Origin: Cymodocea nodosa
Lineage: Eukaryota > Streptophyta > Magnoliopsida > Alismatales > Cymodoceaceae
Direction: 5' to 3'
Assembly: GCA_036874045.1 (NCBI GenBank)
Contig: CM072345.1
Coordinates: 8,457,501 to 8,521,500 of the forward strand
DNA length: 64,000 nucleotides
Shown: positions 25,617 through 37,667 of the stretch, piece by piece
How the letters are laid out: the number at the start of each line of letters is the position of its first letter
How positions within the stretch are numbered: position 1 is the first letter of the stretch
Program-made: the position numbers and the translations under genes
The notes under the pieces: generated by a model
The model's input: only the letters and a program-made list of their open reading frames with translations
Told to the model about the DNA's origin: nothing
Database searches by the model: none

Positions 25617-27068
25617 TCACCGACCAATTTCTGCGAGGAGACCGGAGCTGTATCCAGGGTGCTCGATCTCCCAAACCAGCTTTGCCACAATATCATCCTG
25701 CACGGGGACGTACTCCTGCATTGAAAGAAAAAAAAGCAACAGAACCAACCATGTAATCAGTTTTGCAAGAATTTGAATCAACGAGAAAAACCAGAGCCAA
25801 GCATTTTGTAGCCATAGCGCGAGGATGGCAACGAAGATCACGGCATTTTTACAGTGTCGGAAACAGGAGAGATCAAAAAGTTACCTCAAGCTTCTGGACA
25901 AGCTCCTTGGCGTTAGGTGCGGAGACGAATATGTGGCGTTGATAGGGCTTGATGAAACCCTCGTCCACGGCTTTGTCGATGAAATCCAGCAACAAGTCGT
26001 AGTACCCATTCACATTCAGCAGACCCACCTGATTAATCCACCAGAAAGAAAATTTCTCATGTATGCAACAGAATATAGACTTCTGACAAACATGTTTTGT
26101 TTCTCTATCTAAATAAATGGCAGAGCACACTCACAGGCTTCTTGTGGATCCCCAGCTGTGCCCAGCTGATTACTTCCAGGAGCTCCTCCATGGTTCCGAA
26201 TCCACCTGGAGGTAGGGAGGGAAGATCATGTCGATTAGGTAGCGGTCAAAGGAGGGGTAAGAGAATGTAACCAAGATGGTGCTGGTGTACCTGGCAAGGC
26301 AATGAACGCATCAGATTGGCGACCCATTTCGTCCTTTCTCTCGTGCATGCTCGAAACAGCTTTCACCTCTCCAATGGACTCTCCAGTTAACTGTATGAAA
26401 TTAAACATGAAATTAGTACGACCAGCGGAACAAGAAGAGGAAGTAGACGATGGTCGTGATATCTATTTTCACCTCTTTCGCCATCAGAGCCCTTGGTATG
26501 ATCCTACGGAAGAAAGGGAAGCATGAAGAAGGTCAGAGAATCACAAGGACAAAAGAACTTCCAAATTTACCATTCGTGAAAGAAAACTTATTGAGCACCC
26601 AAATCGGAAGATTGGTTGAATAAATGATAAAATTCTAGGGGAAATCTACAATATGCTTGTCAATGAATTTGAGGGCTCTCACCCTAGAACATAACCTCCT
26701 CCTTCGTGAACAATCTGAGACACAAGACCCATTAGTCCAACGCTTCCACCTCCATACACAAGGTCCACCTTTCTTGACACCTGTAATTTTAACAAAAAAG
26801 TTGAACAAAAACGCAACAGACCCAATAGCCATAGCAAAACAGAGAATCATGGGCAGTTAACTCAGAACACAAGAAGGAAGAATGGGAAGGGATAGTCTTT
26901 GGCAACATATACCAGCTCCTTGCCAAGCTCAATGGCGGCGTCCTGGTACACATCACTCTTACCAGAGCTACTCCCGCAGAACACACATATTCGCTTGAAT
27001 TTCGAACTTGGCTCTTCAATTTGCGATGGCTTCAACTCCTCCCCTACCTCTGTTGCCACGTCTCCCAT
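25617..27068 (-). CDS. LOG: cytokinin riboside 5'-monophosphate phosphoribohydrolase (LONELY GUY family)
   Basis: Seven exons on the minus strand: 27068-26913, 26780-26683, 26503-26473, 26390-26291, 26205-26135, 26028-25885, 25715-25617. The sum is 699 nt, or 232 aa, normal for the family. The enzyme releases free-base cytokinin and ribose 5-phosphate from cytokinin nucleotides in the cytosol and nucleus. Signatures are [18 protein letters not shown] at about 28-45, the glycine loop GGGSVGLMG (62-70), [11 protein letters not shown] (109-119) and the diagnostic PGGFGTMEE (128-136), all intact. The tail ending GLLAEIGR is typical of a plant LOG. Exon sizes such as the 31-nt third exon also match known LOG genes. 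Which LOG paralogue this is cannot be told here. Confidence 0.95.
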
Positions 27069-27308
27069 TCGAGCGACGACTTCCCCCGCACTCCTCCCCT
27101 AAACCTTTTAACCCTTTCGACACCGCTCCTGTACTGTCCCCCCCAAATTAACCGTACGTACCCTCCTACGAGGGGGAAGGGACCGGGACCCCAGATGCTG
27201 AAAGCTACAAGCAGAGCAGAGCGACGCACGGTAACACCAGTCGAAGACGAGGAGGATAAGGAAGACGGTCGACGGAAGGAACAACGGCGAGACCAACTTG
27301 TTGGATAA

Positions 27309-27316
27309 TATTTATA
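27309..27316 (-). promoter_or_regulatory. probable TATA box of the LOG gene
   Basis: TATAAATA on the minus strand, 241 bp upstream of the LOG start codon. It would give a leader of roughly 200 nt that is CT-rich on the sense strand. Confidence 0.45.
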
Positions 27317-27830
27317 CACACCAGTCAAGTTATTAAACTAATGTTTTACCTTGCGAGAACGCAGTGGTACTTTCAAATCATGGACGAGATTGAGACGCCA
27401 GGCTGGGGGAGACGTTGGGAACTGGAGTGTATTAATGCGAATGAAAGAACACTAGGAAGCAGACATTCTGGTTATTTCAAATCAAGAAATCCTCCACCGC
27501 CAGCTTCGGTCTTGGCAGCGGCAAGCAATCATGATTCCTCCGTCCAAATCATCCTTTCCCTCTCACCCTCAATCGCGCTCGCGTTGCCTACTGGTGATCA
27601 CACGTGTGAACCGTCCGTTTTCCTGGGATCAAAGACACGTAGCGGTGGTACCAAGCGGACCTTCCTCATCGATGTAGCGCTTTCCGTTCTTCTGGTTCCT
27701 ATTCTACCCTTTCGCCACTGTTGTACCCACACCCATTTGGCAATTCGGCCGCTTTCCCCAACCCCACTGCCAGTGGGACTACCACTCACCTGTCGAGATC
27801 GTCACTGTACACCTCTGCTGGAGGTGTGGA

Positions 27831-27852
27831 GGGGGGGGGGGGGGGGGGGGGG
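27831..27852. repeat. 22-base G homopolymer
   Basis: An uninterrupted run of G, flanked by a purine-rich AG stretch, about 760 bp upstream of the LOG start. It can form G-quadruplexes and is also prone to sequencing-length error. A second G-rich stretch, interrupted by two A, is at 28231-28251. Confidence 0.85.
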
Positions 27853-30800
27853 AAGAGAGAGAGAAAGAGAAGAACTTGTTATTTTGGCAGAGAAGACACG
27901 AATCAATAATGCGTGTAATTACATTCTAGCGGTTACTGTACACGACCACCCATCCACTCCTACATTATAGCATACTGCACCGCTAGTATGCTGTGCGTTG
28001 CCGCCGCGGTGATTAAAGCTCGGTGGGTAAACTAGAAGCTGTTGCTGCTGTTGTCATTCTTAGGACGGGTCCTGCTCTCACTGCCACGCAGCGGATTCAG
28101 CATTGTCGACTAGCAGTCGTAGCATATCATCATGTGCTCTGCCGACTCTGAGGGCCGGGGAGAAGGAGACACGGACATGATACGAAAGCAGGCAATCGAG
28201 CAAGTAAGCAAGCGCGCACGCCGTTAAGGCCGGGGGAGGGGGGGGGGAGGGTATGTGTGGAGACGGAGATCATCATCGACTCACGTCCGAGCTGTGCCAC
28301 CGGCCCTGCGCGCGGAAGAACGGTGGTCGACGGTCGACGGTCGACGGGCGGCCAGAATTAAATGCGCGCACGGGGTCCACCTTGTGTTGCTGATGCGTAC
28401 GGAACACACGTGTCGGTCCCGCCACCGTCGGATTCCGACGGAATGATTGCGTCGCATGGGTCCCACAGGTTTGGTGACGTCGGTTTCTTCCTTATCTCAA
28501 ATATTTCGCGGTCGGCTCGTAGCGGGGACGTCGAGATCGTCGGATGGTATTTTCCGCTTCGGGGTTCGAGGTTTGCAAAGAATTTATTTACTGAAGATTT
28601 TCTTTCAGATTTTAAATCTTAATTTTTTTCCACAAATTTTTAATTCATTGTAAGACAGTGAAAGATTTCGCTATTTATTTAAAATCTTTGACCTTGACTT
28701 ATGGTAGCGACTCACGTAAGCAAGAGAGACCAAACAAATGCAGGCCACAGCTCTGTCAAACATGCATGTTTAAGCTATTGCGTATGAGGTCTTCTCTCTC
28801 GATGATTTTTTTAATTTTTCGAAGGAACCGTTTAAATATTTAAGCTAAATTATGGTGAGAAATCAATCCAAAACTAGGCAACGAATTAATCATCGTTGGA
28901 AGGGTGGATAAGGTTTTTGCTGCATTCAGATTACACTAGGCTACGGTGGTGTTGTTTATTTTAGTTTGTTTGTGGAAAAAAAATTTCGAAAAATTTTGGT
29001 TTGTGCGATTTTTAAGCACCACGGAAGGTGACAATAACTTTTTATAAAAAGAGAAAAATTTTGTAGATGTCAACGATGAAGAATAAAATTAAGAAATAAA
29101 TATACTTTGACTGACTCTTTCTTTTAGCATTATTCTCACTTCATTGTATTCCATACGATTCTCATTTTCTAAATCACTTCCGCTCCTTGTTCAATTCCTA
29201 TATTTTTCTCTCGCTACCATTATTGATTATTGTCATTATCGATCTTATGCTATTACCTTTTGCTCCAACCATCATTCACGCAAAACATTTCCCTCTACTA
29301 CTTCTATTATCGACCTCATAAATTACATGGTTCATATGAATCGTACAAAGTTTTCACTCTGCTCACAATTCTATTACTTTCGCTTATCAATGTCGTGAAT
29401 CACATCATGCTTATGTTTCTTTATTTTTCTTATAGATTATAAAAATGGTATATCAAAGTAAAATTCAGAATATCATTTTAAGTACCTGTAGCAGAAGAAA
29501 AAAGTTAATAGTAAGCACCCTAGTACTCGTAGTAAAAATAGAATGTTGTAGAAATTTATAAAATCATGCTGGGAAGGTATTGGTCCTGGACCGTACCAAA
29601 GAGTAGTAGCCCAACGCGTGGGTTAATTCCGTAGGCCGTTGATCTCAATCAATGGGCTGGGCTTTAGGCCTTTCGATTAAGCAAGTCTGCAGATATATCT
29701 CCATCCATCAATGATGGAAAAGACAAGAAGAACACGGAAGGAAAAAGATTGAAAATGACAGGGAAAAAAGAAAGAGACAGAAGGAAAGAGAGTGGTGCGT
29801 ACACAACCCAAATCCTCATGGACCAAAAAAATAAAAGATTTGTTCTCAAAATTGAAAATTGACTAAAAGAGTTCACCATCATCAACCACCGTAATTTGAT
29901 AGATTTTTTATCACACCCTCTTCTGCAGTTTGACCGAGTCTTCCAAACTTGTGCGACAGACCAGTTCAAATTTTTGATTTCTTGTTTGAGTTTCGTATTG
30001 ATTTCAACATAATCCTAACGTTCCGGCCGGATGGGTCTTTAAAAAATCTTCGTAGATGTGTTTTTACTTTTCCTGTAAAAAGATATACGTAACTGTATGA
30101 ATTTCAAGGTTAAATTACTATTAGAATGCATGGTAAGAGTTTCGCTTAAACTGGAAAAAATAATGATTCCCAATCTAAATATTTCAAAATTCGTCCCTTT
30201 TTGCTGAATTTCATCTGCTACTTTTTAAATCAGAAAATCTTAATGAATATAATCTAGATTAAGAGTTTAGCACGTAGCAGATCTCGACTATATTAATATA
30301 GATTATATGATTAGATTTTAGTTTTCCCAGAAAAAGAAACCCTAGAGAATAAGAAACATACTTCTGTTTGTTATTTTAAAAACGATTGCTCCTAAAAAGA
30401 TTATTCTAGTAAAAACCAAACAAAAATGAAAAGGGCGAAATAAACTGTAAATATAAATCAGAGCAAGAAACCATCACACAAGGATGATATGCAACAACGT
30501 ACACCCCCACCGCCACATTTCTTCTTCGATTAGAAATATTAGTTGATATATCATCATATTCTCTAAAATTCTGAACTTAATCGATTTTAGCATTTCTTTA
30601 GGTGTGAAGGTGAATAAGCTCAATGAGGTTTAATCTATTTAGGACCATCAAGTTGCTAAAAAATATCAAAATATGGTTGCTCCAGCAATGTTAAAAATGA
30701 TCACTTCCACTCTGTGCCTTCTATTTTATCGTTGAAGGAACGTTCTTTCTACTCCTATCTTCTTGTCTGCCTTCTATTTTATTTTGTGTGTCTATCTTTA

Positions 30801-31693
30801 TACCTGTATGGCCTCCGTTGGACTTGTATTTTTATTATTTTAATTTACTTCAAGCTTGCCTGTAGCAGTTGTCAATGAAAGGTTTATAGCGAAAGGTTTT
30901 GTGAATGATACGTACCTCTTGTATTTTGAAAAACACATCTCTCTGACCGCTAATAACGAAACGCGTTCCAAGGGAATATATATTCTAAATTTCAATCCAA
31001 ATAAAAGATAAAAGACCCTTAAGAAGCGATTCGTGGAATTAACCCGTTGTCTTTCTCTTTTGGCAAGTCGGGTGATTCCACTGCTGACTCCATGGCGTTC
31101 GAACAAACGACCTGGTGTGCGCAAAAGTAGAGGAGAAATCAAGGAAGCACATGCACTTGTTGTTTTCTGCAAACCATGGACCATCACCTGTACACTAAAT
31201 TAAGCATTACTGGAAAATCGCACCACCATTTGACCCCTTCCAACCTTACATATCTGCCGTATCTGTAAATCTCGATCATCCGATCCAAATCCTCTTTATT
31301 TCTTCCTTTTGCGCTTGAATATTCACAACTGAGCTCTCTCTTCTCTTCGAGAAATCAAAGAGCGCACTACTACAATTGTTCAAAGCTGGCAGCCACACAG
31401 GCTTGACTTCATGTCATCCAACTCCATCCCCTTCCTTCCATCAATCAATCTCAAGACCGATACCACCCATTAGACAAGGATGTTAAGATGCTCCCAATCA
31501 TATGTTTTTGCTCTTGGTTTCTATATATTATTGTCTAGAAGAAAACTTTAGATGTAACTTCCTCTGCATTACTCAAGTTTATGGAAATGAGTTCGTAATT
31601 TAATAATTTTAGATGGCAATTTAGAAGAGGCTATAGCCTATATTATAGGTTGCGAGGGGACATATATAGATCATGCTGAAATTTTAATTCAAA

Positions 31694-31966
31694 ATTGATA
31701 ATGAATGAAAGGAATCGACGTATATAAGTTTAGGTTTAATTTTCAATATTTTAACGTAGGATTGTTTTCAATAAATTATATTATTTTCACTTATAATTTA
31801 TTTATACGCCTACAGCTATTAACAAGTAACTGAACTTGTTCTAATATTATATTATAATTTCAATTCAAATTTAATTGATCATCACTAGAGAGAATTAACA
31901 TCTATAAGTTCAGATTTAGTCTCCACTTATTCAATGTGAGATTATTTCCAATAAATTAGACTATCT
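31694..31966. repeat. degenerate direct repeat, about 180-bp spacing
   Basis: Two blocks, 31694-31787 and 31874-31966, share an ordered series of words (ATTGAT, ATCTATAAGTT-like, GAGATTATTTCCAATAAATTA-like) with many mismatches. This looks like an old local duplication or repeat element. Confidence 0.4.
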
Positions 31967-34257
31967 CAAAGATGTCTAACGACCAAGAAATATCTTTTTT
32001 TTTTACAATGTTAGTAGCTTTTACATTCGCCAAGACTTGTATTATTTCAAAAACAGTGAATAATGTTGCTGTTGGTGAACTGGATAATATTAAGATTATT
32101 TCCTCATTTGAAAGGTGAGAAAATTTGAGGAGAAATTCTTTGACATCTATTTATAAATGATATACATTATTAGCAAGGTTGTCCTTTAAGTTGATCAGGC
32201 TTCCTCTTTTTTAACGGGGAAAGCAAAGCCTCCTTAATAGAAACCTAATGGTTAATTTTGTTAGAATAATTATAATCATCTCAAGGTGTTCCACTATTAT
32301 CTCAACAAATAAGTTTGAAATGGGTGCATTTCAACATCCAATTTCCACGACAGCAAATTAATAGTTATTTCAAGAAAAAATAGGGGGACAATTAATAAAC
32401 TCAAGTTTCCAGCAAAAAGAGGATAATTTCATGATATTTAAATTAACCCAACATTTTCTCATGCAAGTTATTATTTATTCATAATGATCGTGATTACATG
32501 ACATGTGACATAAAGCATGCAATTAATGGAATGAGCGTAGAAATTCACATGTAAACCCAAGTAAATTGTAATTTAACAAAGCTGACTTATTTACTAGTTC
32601 GAGGTAAAATGTTATTCAGACCGCATATATTTTGTTCCCAACAAAATATGACTTTGCTTTTAAGATCAAAGAACTTTAGTAGCTTAAACAAGAACGGTGT
32701 TAAAAAAATTACAAAAGTTAGATTACAAGTTGATGTCGTAGGCATTAAATGAATGACTGTAAGAGATTGCTTGAAAAGAAATTAAGTTATAAGTTGATTT
32801 GGATATATTATTTTATAAATAATATAATAATGATTTAAACCTTACTCTTTATAAAGAAATTGTTATACCATTTTTATAAATAATATAATTCTTATGCATA
32901 ATTTGATGTAAAAACATCTAAATGTTAAAAATAAATTATTAAAATTAAAAATATTTTAGATACAAAATAAAATAAAAGTATCTAAAATGACAAAGGAACA
33001 CCAACCTTTGGACGTTGTGAAAAATTGTATGTTTTTAACATTAAAAGAAGACAATAAAAAATTTCTTTAGGATATTTTACGAGTATTATCAATGAACATT
33101 ACAAGTGGTCTGGTCTTCCCTTTTGATTGTTTAGTTCAAATTTAGTCGTATTATGCCATCGATGATCTTCATGGTGGCGAAATAGTTAACGTCTGAAAGG
33201 TAATGTAAAGAAAATTTCAAAAAGTTACAAAAGGTCAATAGAAAACATAGATATTTGTATATAATCAAGAAAGTGATAGAGAATAAAAAAAAAAAAAATA
33301 GAATATAAATTGAATAAAAAAATATTTATAGTAAATTTATGAAAAAATTCATAAGTTAATAATATTTACATTTTTATAATAATACATCATACATTATATT
33401 TTTTCTACATAAATAACATCATTTGATTATACATATTATCGATTATTTCTTTCTTTTATTATTGAGTTAATCTAGATGTAATTACTTTTTCAACTTCTTC
33501 TGTAATTTCGTAAGTTTGTTTATAATGATAAAATATAATTTTTATAATTTATAATAATAACATATGATTTATAAAGAAATTAGAAGAAATTTTTTTTCAA
33601 TATACAGTAAGATGAGTTGTCACTTTCTAATTCTTTTATATCTCTTAAATTTGAAAAAAAAAAAAAAAATACAAAGAAAATTTTTTTTTGTACATAAATA
33701 TTTTATATTTTACCTTAAATTCCTGTTATTTTCTTTTCAGTGACTTTTTATTTTGTACATACCCTTCTTTACTGTATCTCATCGTGGAAAGGATCCATAA
33801 AAATGATCTCCTTTCCCGTTACAAATAGTTTTAAGCGGTAAGCTTGCAAAAAAAATGTTTAAGCGGTATGATCCGTCGTAAGTAGAAAGAAGGAAATAAT
33901 TAATATTAACTTCTTCCCCTTCCCGTGTTCTTGTCCCCTCGATGTAGTTTCATAGGATGAAATTTTTCTTTAATTTCTCTTTAAAGAAAAAAAGGGTATG
34001 GTCAGTCGTCGCACCGGACACCGCAAAGTTCGCGGAAGACGACCAACCGCTCTTTTCCTCCTTCCCATCCCCGTCGCCATTTCATTCCTTTCCAACCGTG
34101 TGGGTCACCCCCTCGGACCTTTCTCCATCCAAAATAAAGTTCAAGCCCCCATCAACTCCACTTCTATTTCCAGTCCTGTCTTTAATTCGGCCATGTATGT
34201 ATGTATAGCCGGTATATATATACATGTATGTGTGATTATAGCGGTACATCTGAGGAG

Positions 34258-35305
34258 ATGAGCTCCATGGAAGGAACGACGTCTGACCAGTACCGGGAAC
34301 TTCCAGGCTTCAGGTTCCACCCTACCGAGGAAGAGCTACTGGGTTTCTACCTCAGGAAAGCCGCCAACAGTGAGAATCTCAACATCGGCATCATCCCCAC
34401 CCTCGACCTCTATCGCTTCAACCCTTGGGATCTACCAGGTAATCAATTACTTAATTAATTGCTTCATCTCCTTCATGCGACCATGCATGCTTGTAATTTG
34501 TTAATATGCTATATATATGTATATGTTGCGTGGTGATTATATATGTTTTTCGGAACTTAGATATTAAGAGTAATGAGAATTGCCTGCTACTTGGTTGTGT
34601 GTTGGTGATAATATACGTTGGACCATTGGAGAATGTTCAAATCTTGACGAGATTTAGTCCTTTTTTCTTGTTGTTGTCGTTGAACTTGCAGAAAAGGCGA
34701 CGAATATAGAGGAGAGGGAATGGTACTTCTTCGTGCCACGACATCGGAGACAAAGCAACGGCGGGCGGCCAAACCGGACAACGGAGAAAGGGTTCTGGAA
34801 GGCCACCGGCTCCGACCGCCGTATACGGAGTGTCAATGAGCCCAAGCGTGTGATTGGGTTGAAGAAGACGCTTGTGTTCTACCAGGGGAGAGCACCCCAT
34901 GTAACCAAGACCGACTGGATCATGAACGAGTACCGACTACCAGACGACGCGGCCATGAGTGCGGCAGAGGACATCGTGCTGTGCAAGGTATACAGAAAGG
35001 CGACGACGATGAAGGAGCTAGAGCAAAGGGCGGCCGTTGCGGAGCAGGAGAAGCACCCGATGGCCCCAGCACCAGCAGTAGTGGGTCTGGAAAGGGATCG
35101 GCAGGTAAAGCAGACGGAGTTGGAGTCGTCCTCGTGCTCCTCCGTCGGGGAAGCGAGGCCACTGAGGAGGGGCGTGGTGCCGGAGTTGGAGCTGCCAGTG
35201 CCCAAGACGAGCTTGGACTGGACGATGCAGGATTCCTTCTTGATGCAGATGAGGAGCCCGTTGATGGAGCACTGGTCTCCTTACGCCAATTTGCTCAACT
35301 TCTGA
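34258..35305 (+). CDS. NAC domain transcription factor
   Basis: Exons 34258-34438 and 34692-35305 (795 nt, 264 aa). I chose the ATG at 34258 because it gives a short MSSMEGTTSD leader before the NAC domain; the in-frame ATG at 34201 would add an unusual Cys/Tyr-rich stretch. The NAC subdomains are in order: A LPGFRFHPTEEELLGFYL (15-32), B TLDLYRFNPWDLP (48-60), C EREWYFFVPRHRRQSNGGRP with TTEKGFWKATGSDRRI (90-105), D LKKTLVFYQGRAPHVTKTDW (118-136), and E DIVLCKVYRKA (155-164). It most resembles the plant NAC022-like group. The first intron sits at the conserved DLP position; the second intron common in NAC genes is absent. The C-terminal half is Pro/Glu/Ser-rich and ends MEHWSPYANLLNF, a probable activation region. 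It should be nuclear and bind CGTG-core DNA. Confidence 0.92.
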
Positions 35306-37667
35306 GAAGATCCCGTGCTTTCTTTTCCTTTTCCCCTTCCCCTTTCTTTCTTTCTTTCTTTGGTTCTGTGAGATGAAGGCTGAAGTTCGTCTTGTCGCTC
35401 GCCATGTATGTTTTTACTTCCTCGGGTTTAAATTTATCCTTACCAGATTAAATCTAAAATAAATAAATAAATAAATATGACGTAACAGATGATGTATAAA
35501 TCTCATTCAAGTGTGTGTGATTTGCTGTAAATCTTTAAGACCAATTTGACATTTACGTTCATTTAATTATGTTGACTTTAAACCCAACATTCTCGCAAAT
35601 CTTGATATTCTCGTATTCTCGATCATCATAGATCTCTGTCAGACGAAACGGATTTTAAGACGATGATCATGAGCATGAACGTTGCACGTTCGTACGTTTA
35701 TTTACTGGTATTTTCGTCCATGGAGACCAACATCATCAGCTGCATCGCTAATTATATTTCAGTCGTCCTGGCATGATGGCATCGTCCAAAGTAATGCTTC
35801 GAAAAATGTAAAAATACGGAAGCCCGGTATTTATCATTAATTGATTACGAGATATAATTTTTACATAATGTTAAAATAAATTTACATTAACGCATTTGTA
35901 ATTTTAAAATAAAGTAAAAGCATAGAGAAATGTGAAAAAATCTAACGTCAGAAGATATCAGGACAGAGCGTAAATTAATACGCGATGGAGCTCTTCATTT
36001 ATATAAATAAGTTTGAGTTGAAATAATATTTCACATGATATCTTGTTAGAAAAAATATTAATTTTATAATTAAGGTAATTATAATATTAATAGGAAATAT
36101 ATGGAATAATCTGTTTATTTAATGATCACCGCAAACCATCAACGTTCCACGGCTACGTCGTTGAAGTATGCAGCCCATCCGACCCCTTTTTCATTCATTC
36201 CTACACTAAAAGCATGTACGGTCATTTGAAATGTTGTCTTGCTTTCCATTTCAAGGGAAAAAAAACAAATCATTAGAGTTAAATAATCATCTATGCATCA
36301 TTAATTTGTATGTATAATATTTAAACTCTTTTCAAGTTCCACTTTCCTTGAGGCTCTGGACCCATTTTAGGTACGAAGAGACTTAAGACCCGTGAAATTT
36401 GATGGACGACTCTGACCGACAACAAATAGAGAATAAATGACTAAAAATCTTAATGTCGCTTGCCAAGAGGATAATTTTCCACTAATCTAACGTTGAACTA
36501 TTGGTGGAAAATAAGGAAAGATGACGTCAATAGTTTTTGGAGTTATAGCATGATAAAGTTAGCAAAAGAAAATCTTCAGAATCTATTTTCATGACTTTTA
36601 GACTAAAGAACGTAGATGCTCCTAATAAAAGAGATGATCTGACAATTTGCTGCATGACTACATACATTGTGGACTGTGATGCATGACTTTTCGCTGATCA
36701 ACGTTGACTGCATATCAAGTAACCGCCTAGGTATTTGATTCCACAAAGATTTGCAAGCTTTGATCATCTGGCATCATAACACAAGCCCTAATTCATCAAG
36801 CCAAACCTTTGAACAGCTCGGATGCATTTTCTAGGGTCCAAAAACCCACAGGACAAGTGGCCTCTCTACAGAAAACTGATATAATATCTGTTTTACATTC
36901 CACAACGTCATCTTCATCTGGATTGCACGGGGACAAGATACATAATTTAGCCATACTCCTCATAAAATTTACCAATGCAGATCCTTCTTTTACACCAGGT
37001 GGATCTGCATCGGATGGATACCATCCACGTTGGTATCTATGGAAAAAGTTCAATGGAAACAAAAATTATATCTTTTCATTGTTATAATATGTAGAAGCAT
37101 TCCAATCGCTGGAGACAGTCATTAAGGTGACCAACATGTTTTAATTAATGGCGTGAAGCCGGTGATACTATTTCTTCCTGTTCTACTTAGACATCTTGTT
37201 TACTAAATATGCCCATCACAACTCAAAAGGTAACTTGCCCGCACAAAAGATGCATGTCTTTTGGTACTCAGTACTGCAGTCCCCTTCTTCTGGAACCAAA
37301 GATCATTCTTATTTGGAAGGCCGGGTGGATTCAACCCTCAGATAAGCATAGGAGGGAAAATTTCTCAGTAATGAACACGACCGCCAGAAAAGCTGCTTGC
37401 ATGCTTGGCATTCCTTGCAATAATTTGTATATGATTGGCTTCTTTCCTCAAGGGACCAGTTCATGTTAAACATCAACATAGAACAATTTTGTATGTCCCC
37501 TTCGATCAACCGATCCTCCTGCATTTACTAGCCTCGATCGTTGATGGGTAACGTCAAACCTTTTGTCCATCTGCAATTCCTCTTCAACTTTGAAGAGCAT
37601 GTCTGTCACGTGTTTGAAGCAACGAGACGAGAAACAACAATGGCAAGTCCTAATAATCACAATTCTA
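35306..37667. other. intergenic between NAC and the DUF630/632 gene (converging)
   Basis: The NAC 3' UTR probably covers the first 100-200 bases. The rest is AT-rich with no recognised gene, except the exon-like minus-strand frame at 36796-37036. The 3' UTR of the DUF630/632 gene lies at the right end. Confidence 0.5.
36796..37036 (-). other. exon-like open frame of unknown origin
   Basis: A minus-strand frame of about 80 codons begins just after a CCATAG acceptor-like site and has a balanced, non-repetitive composition (GSALVNFMRSMAKLCILSP is one stretch). It could be the last exon of an unrecognised gene, a pseudogene piece, or part of the downstream transcript of the DUF630/632 gene. I do not recognise it. 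Confidence 0.2.

Larger units (their letters stand above)
27069..34257. other. intergenic between LOG and NAC (divergent promoters)
   Basis: 27069-28600 is GC-rich LOG upstream DNA with an ACACGTGT G-box/ABRE-like core near 27601-27608, another near 28405-28412, and three adjacent copies of a GTCGAC-centred 8-mer around 28325-28348. From 28600 to about 33950 the DNA is AT-rich with short frames only and no gene seen. Poly-A tracts lie near 33286 and 33655. 33950-34257 is probably NAC promoter. Confidence 0.5.

Noticed and set aside
34201-34257. Upstream ATG for the NAC gene
   Set aside because: It adds a Cys/Tyr-rich stretch encoded by TATA-like repeats; the ATG at 34258 gives a normal NAC start.
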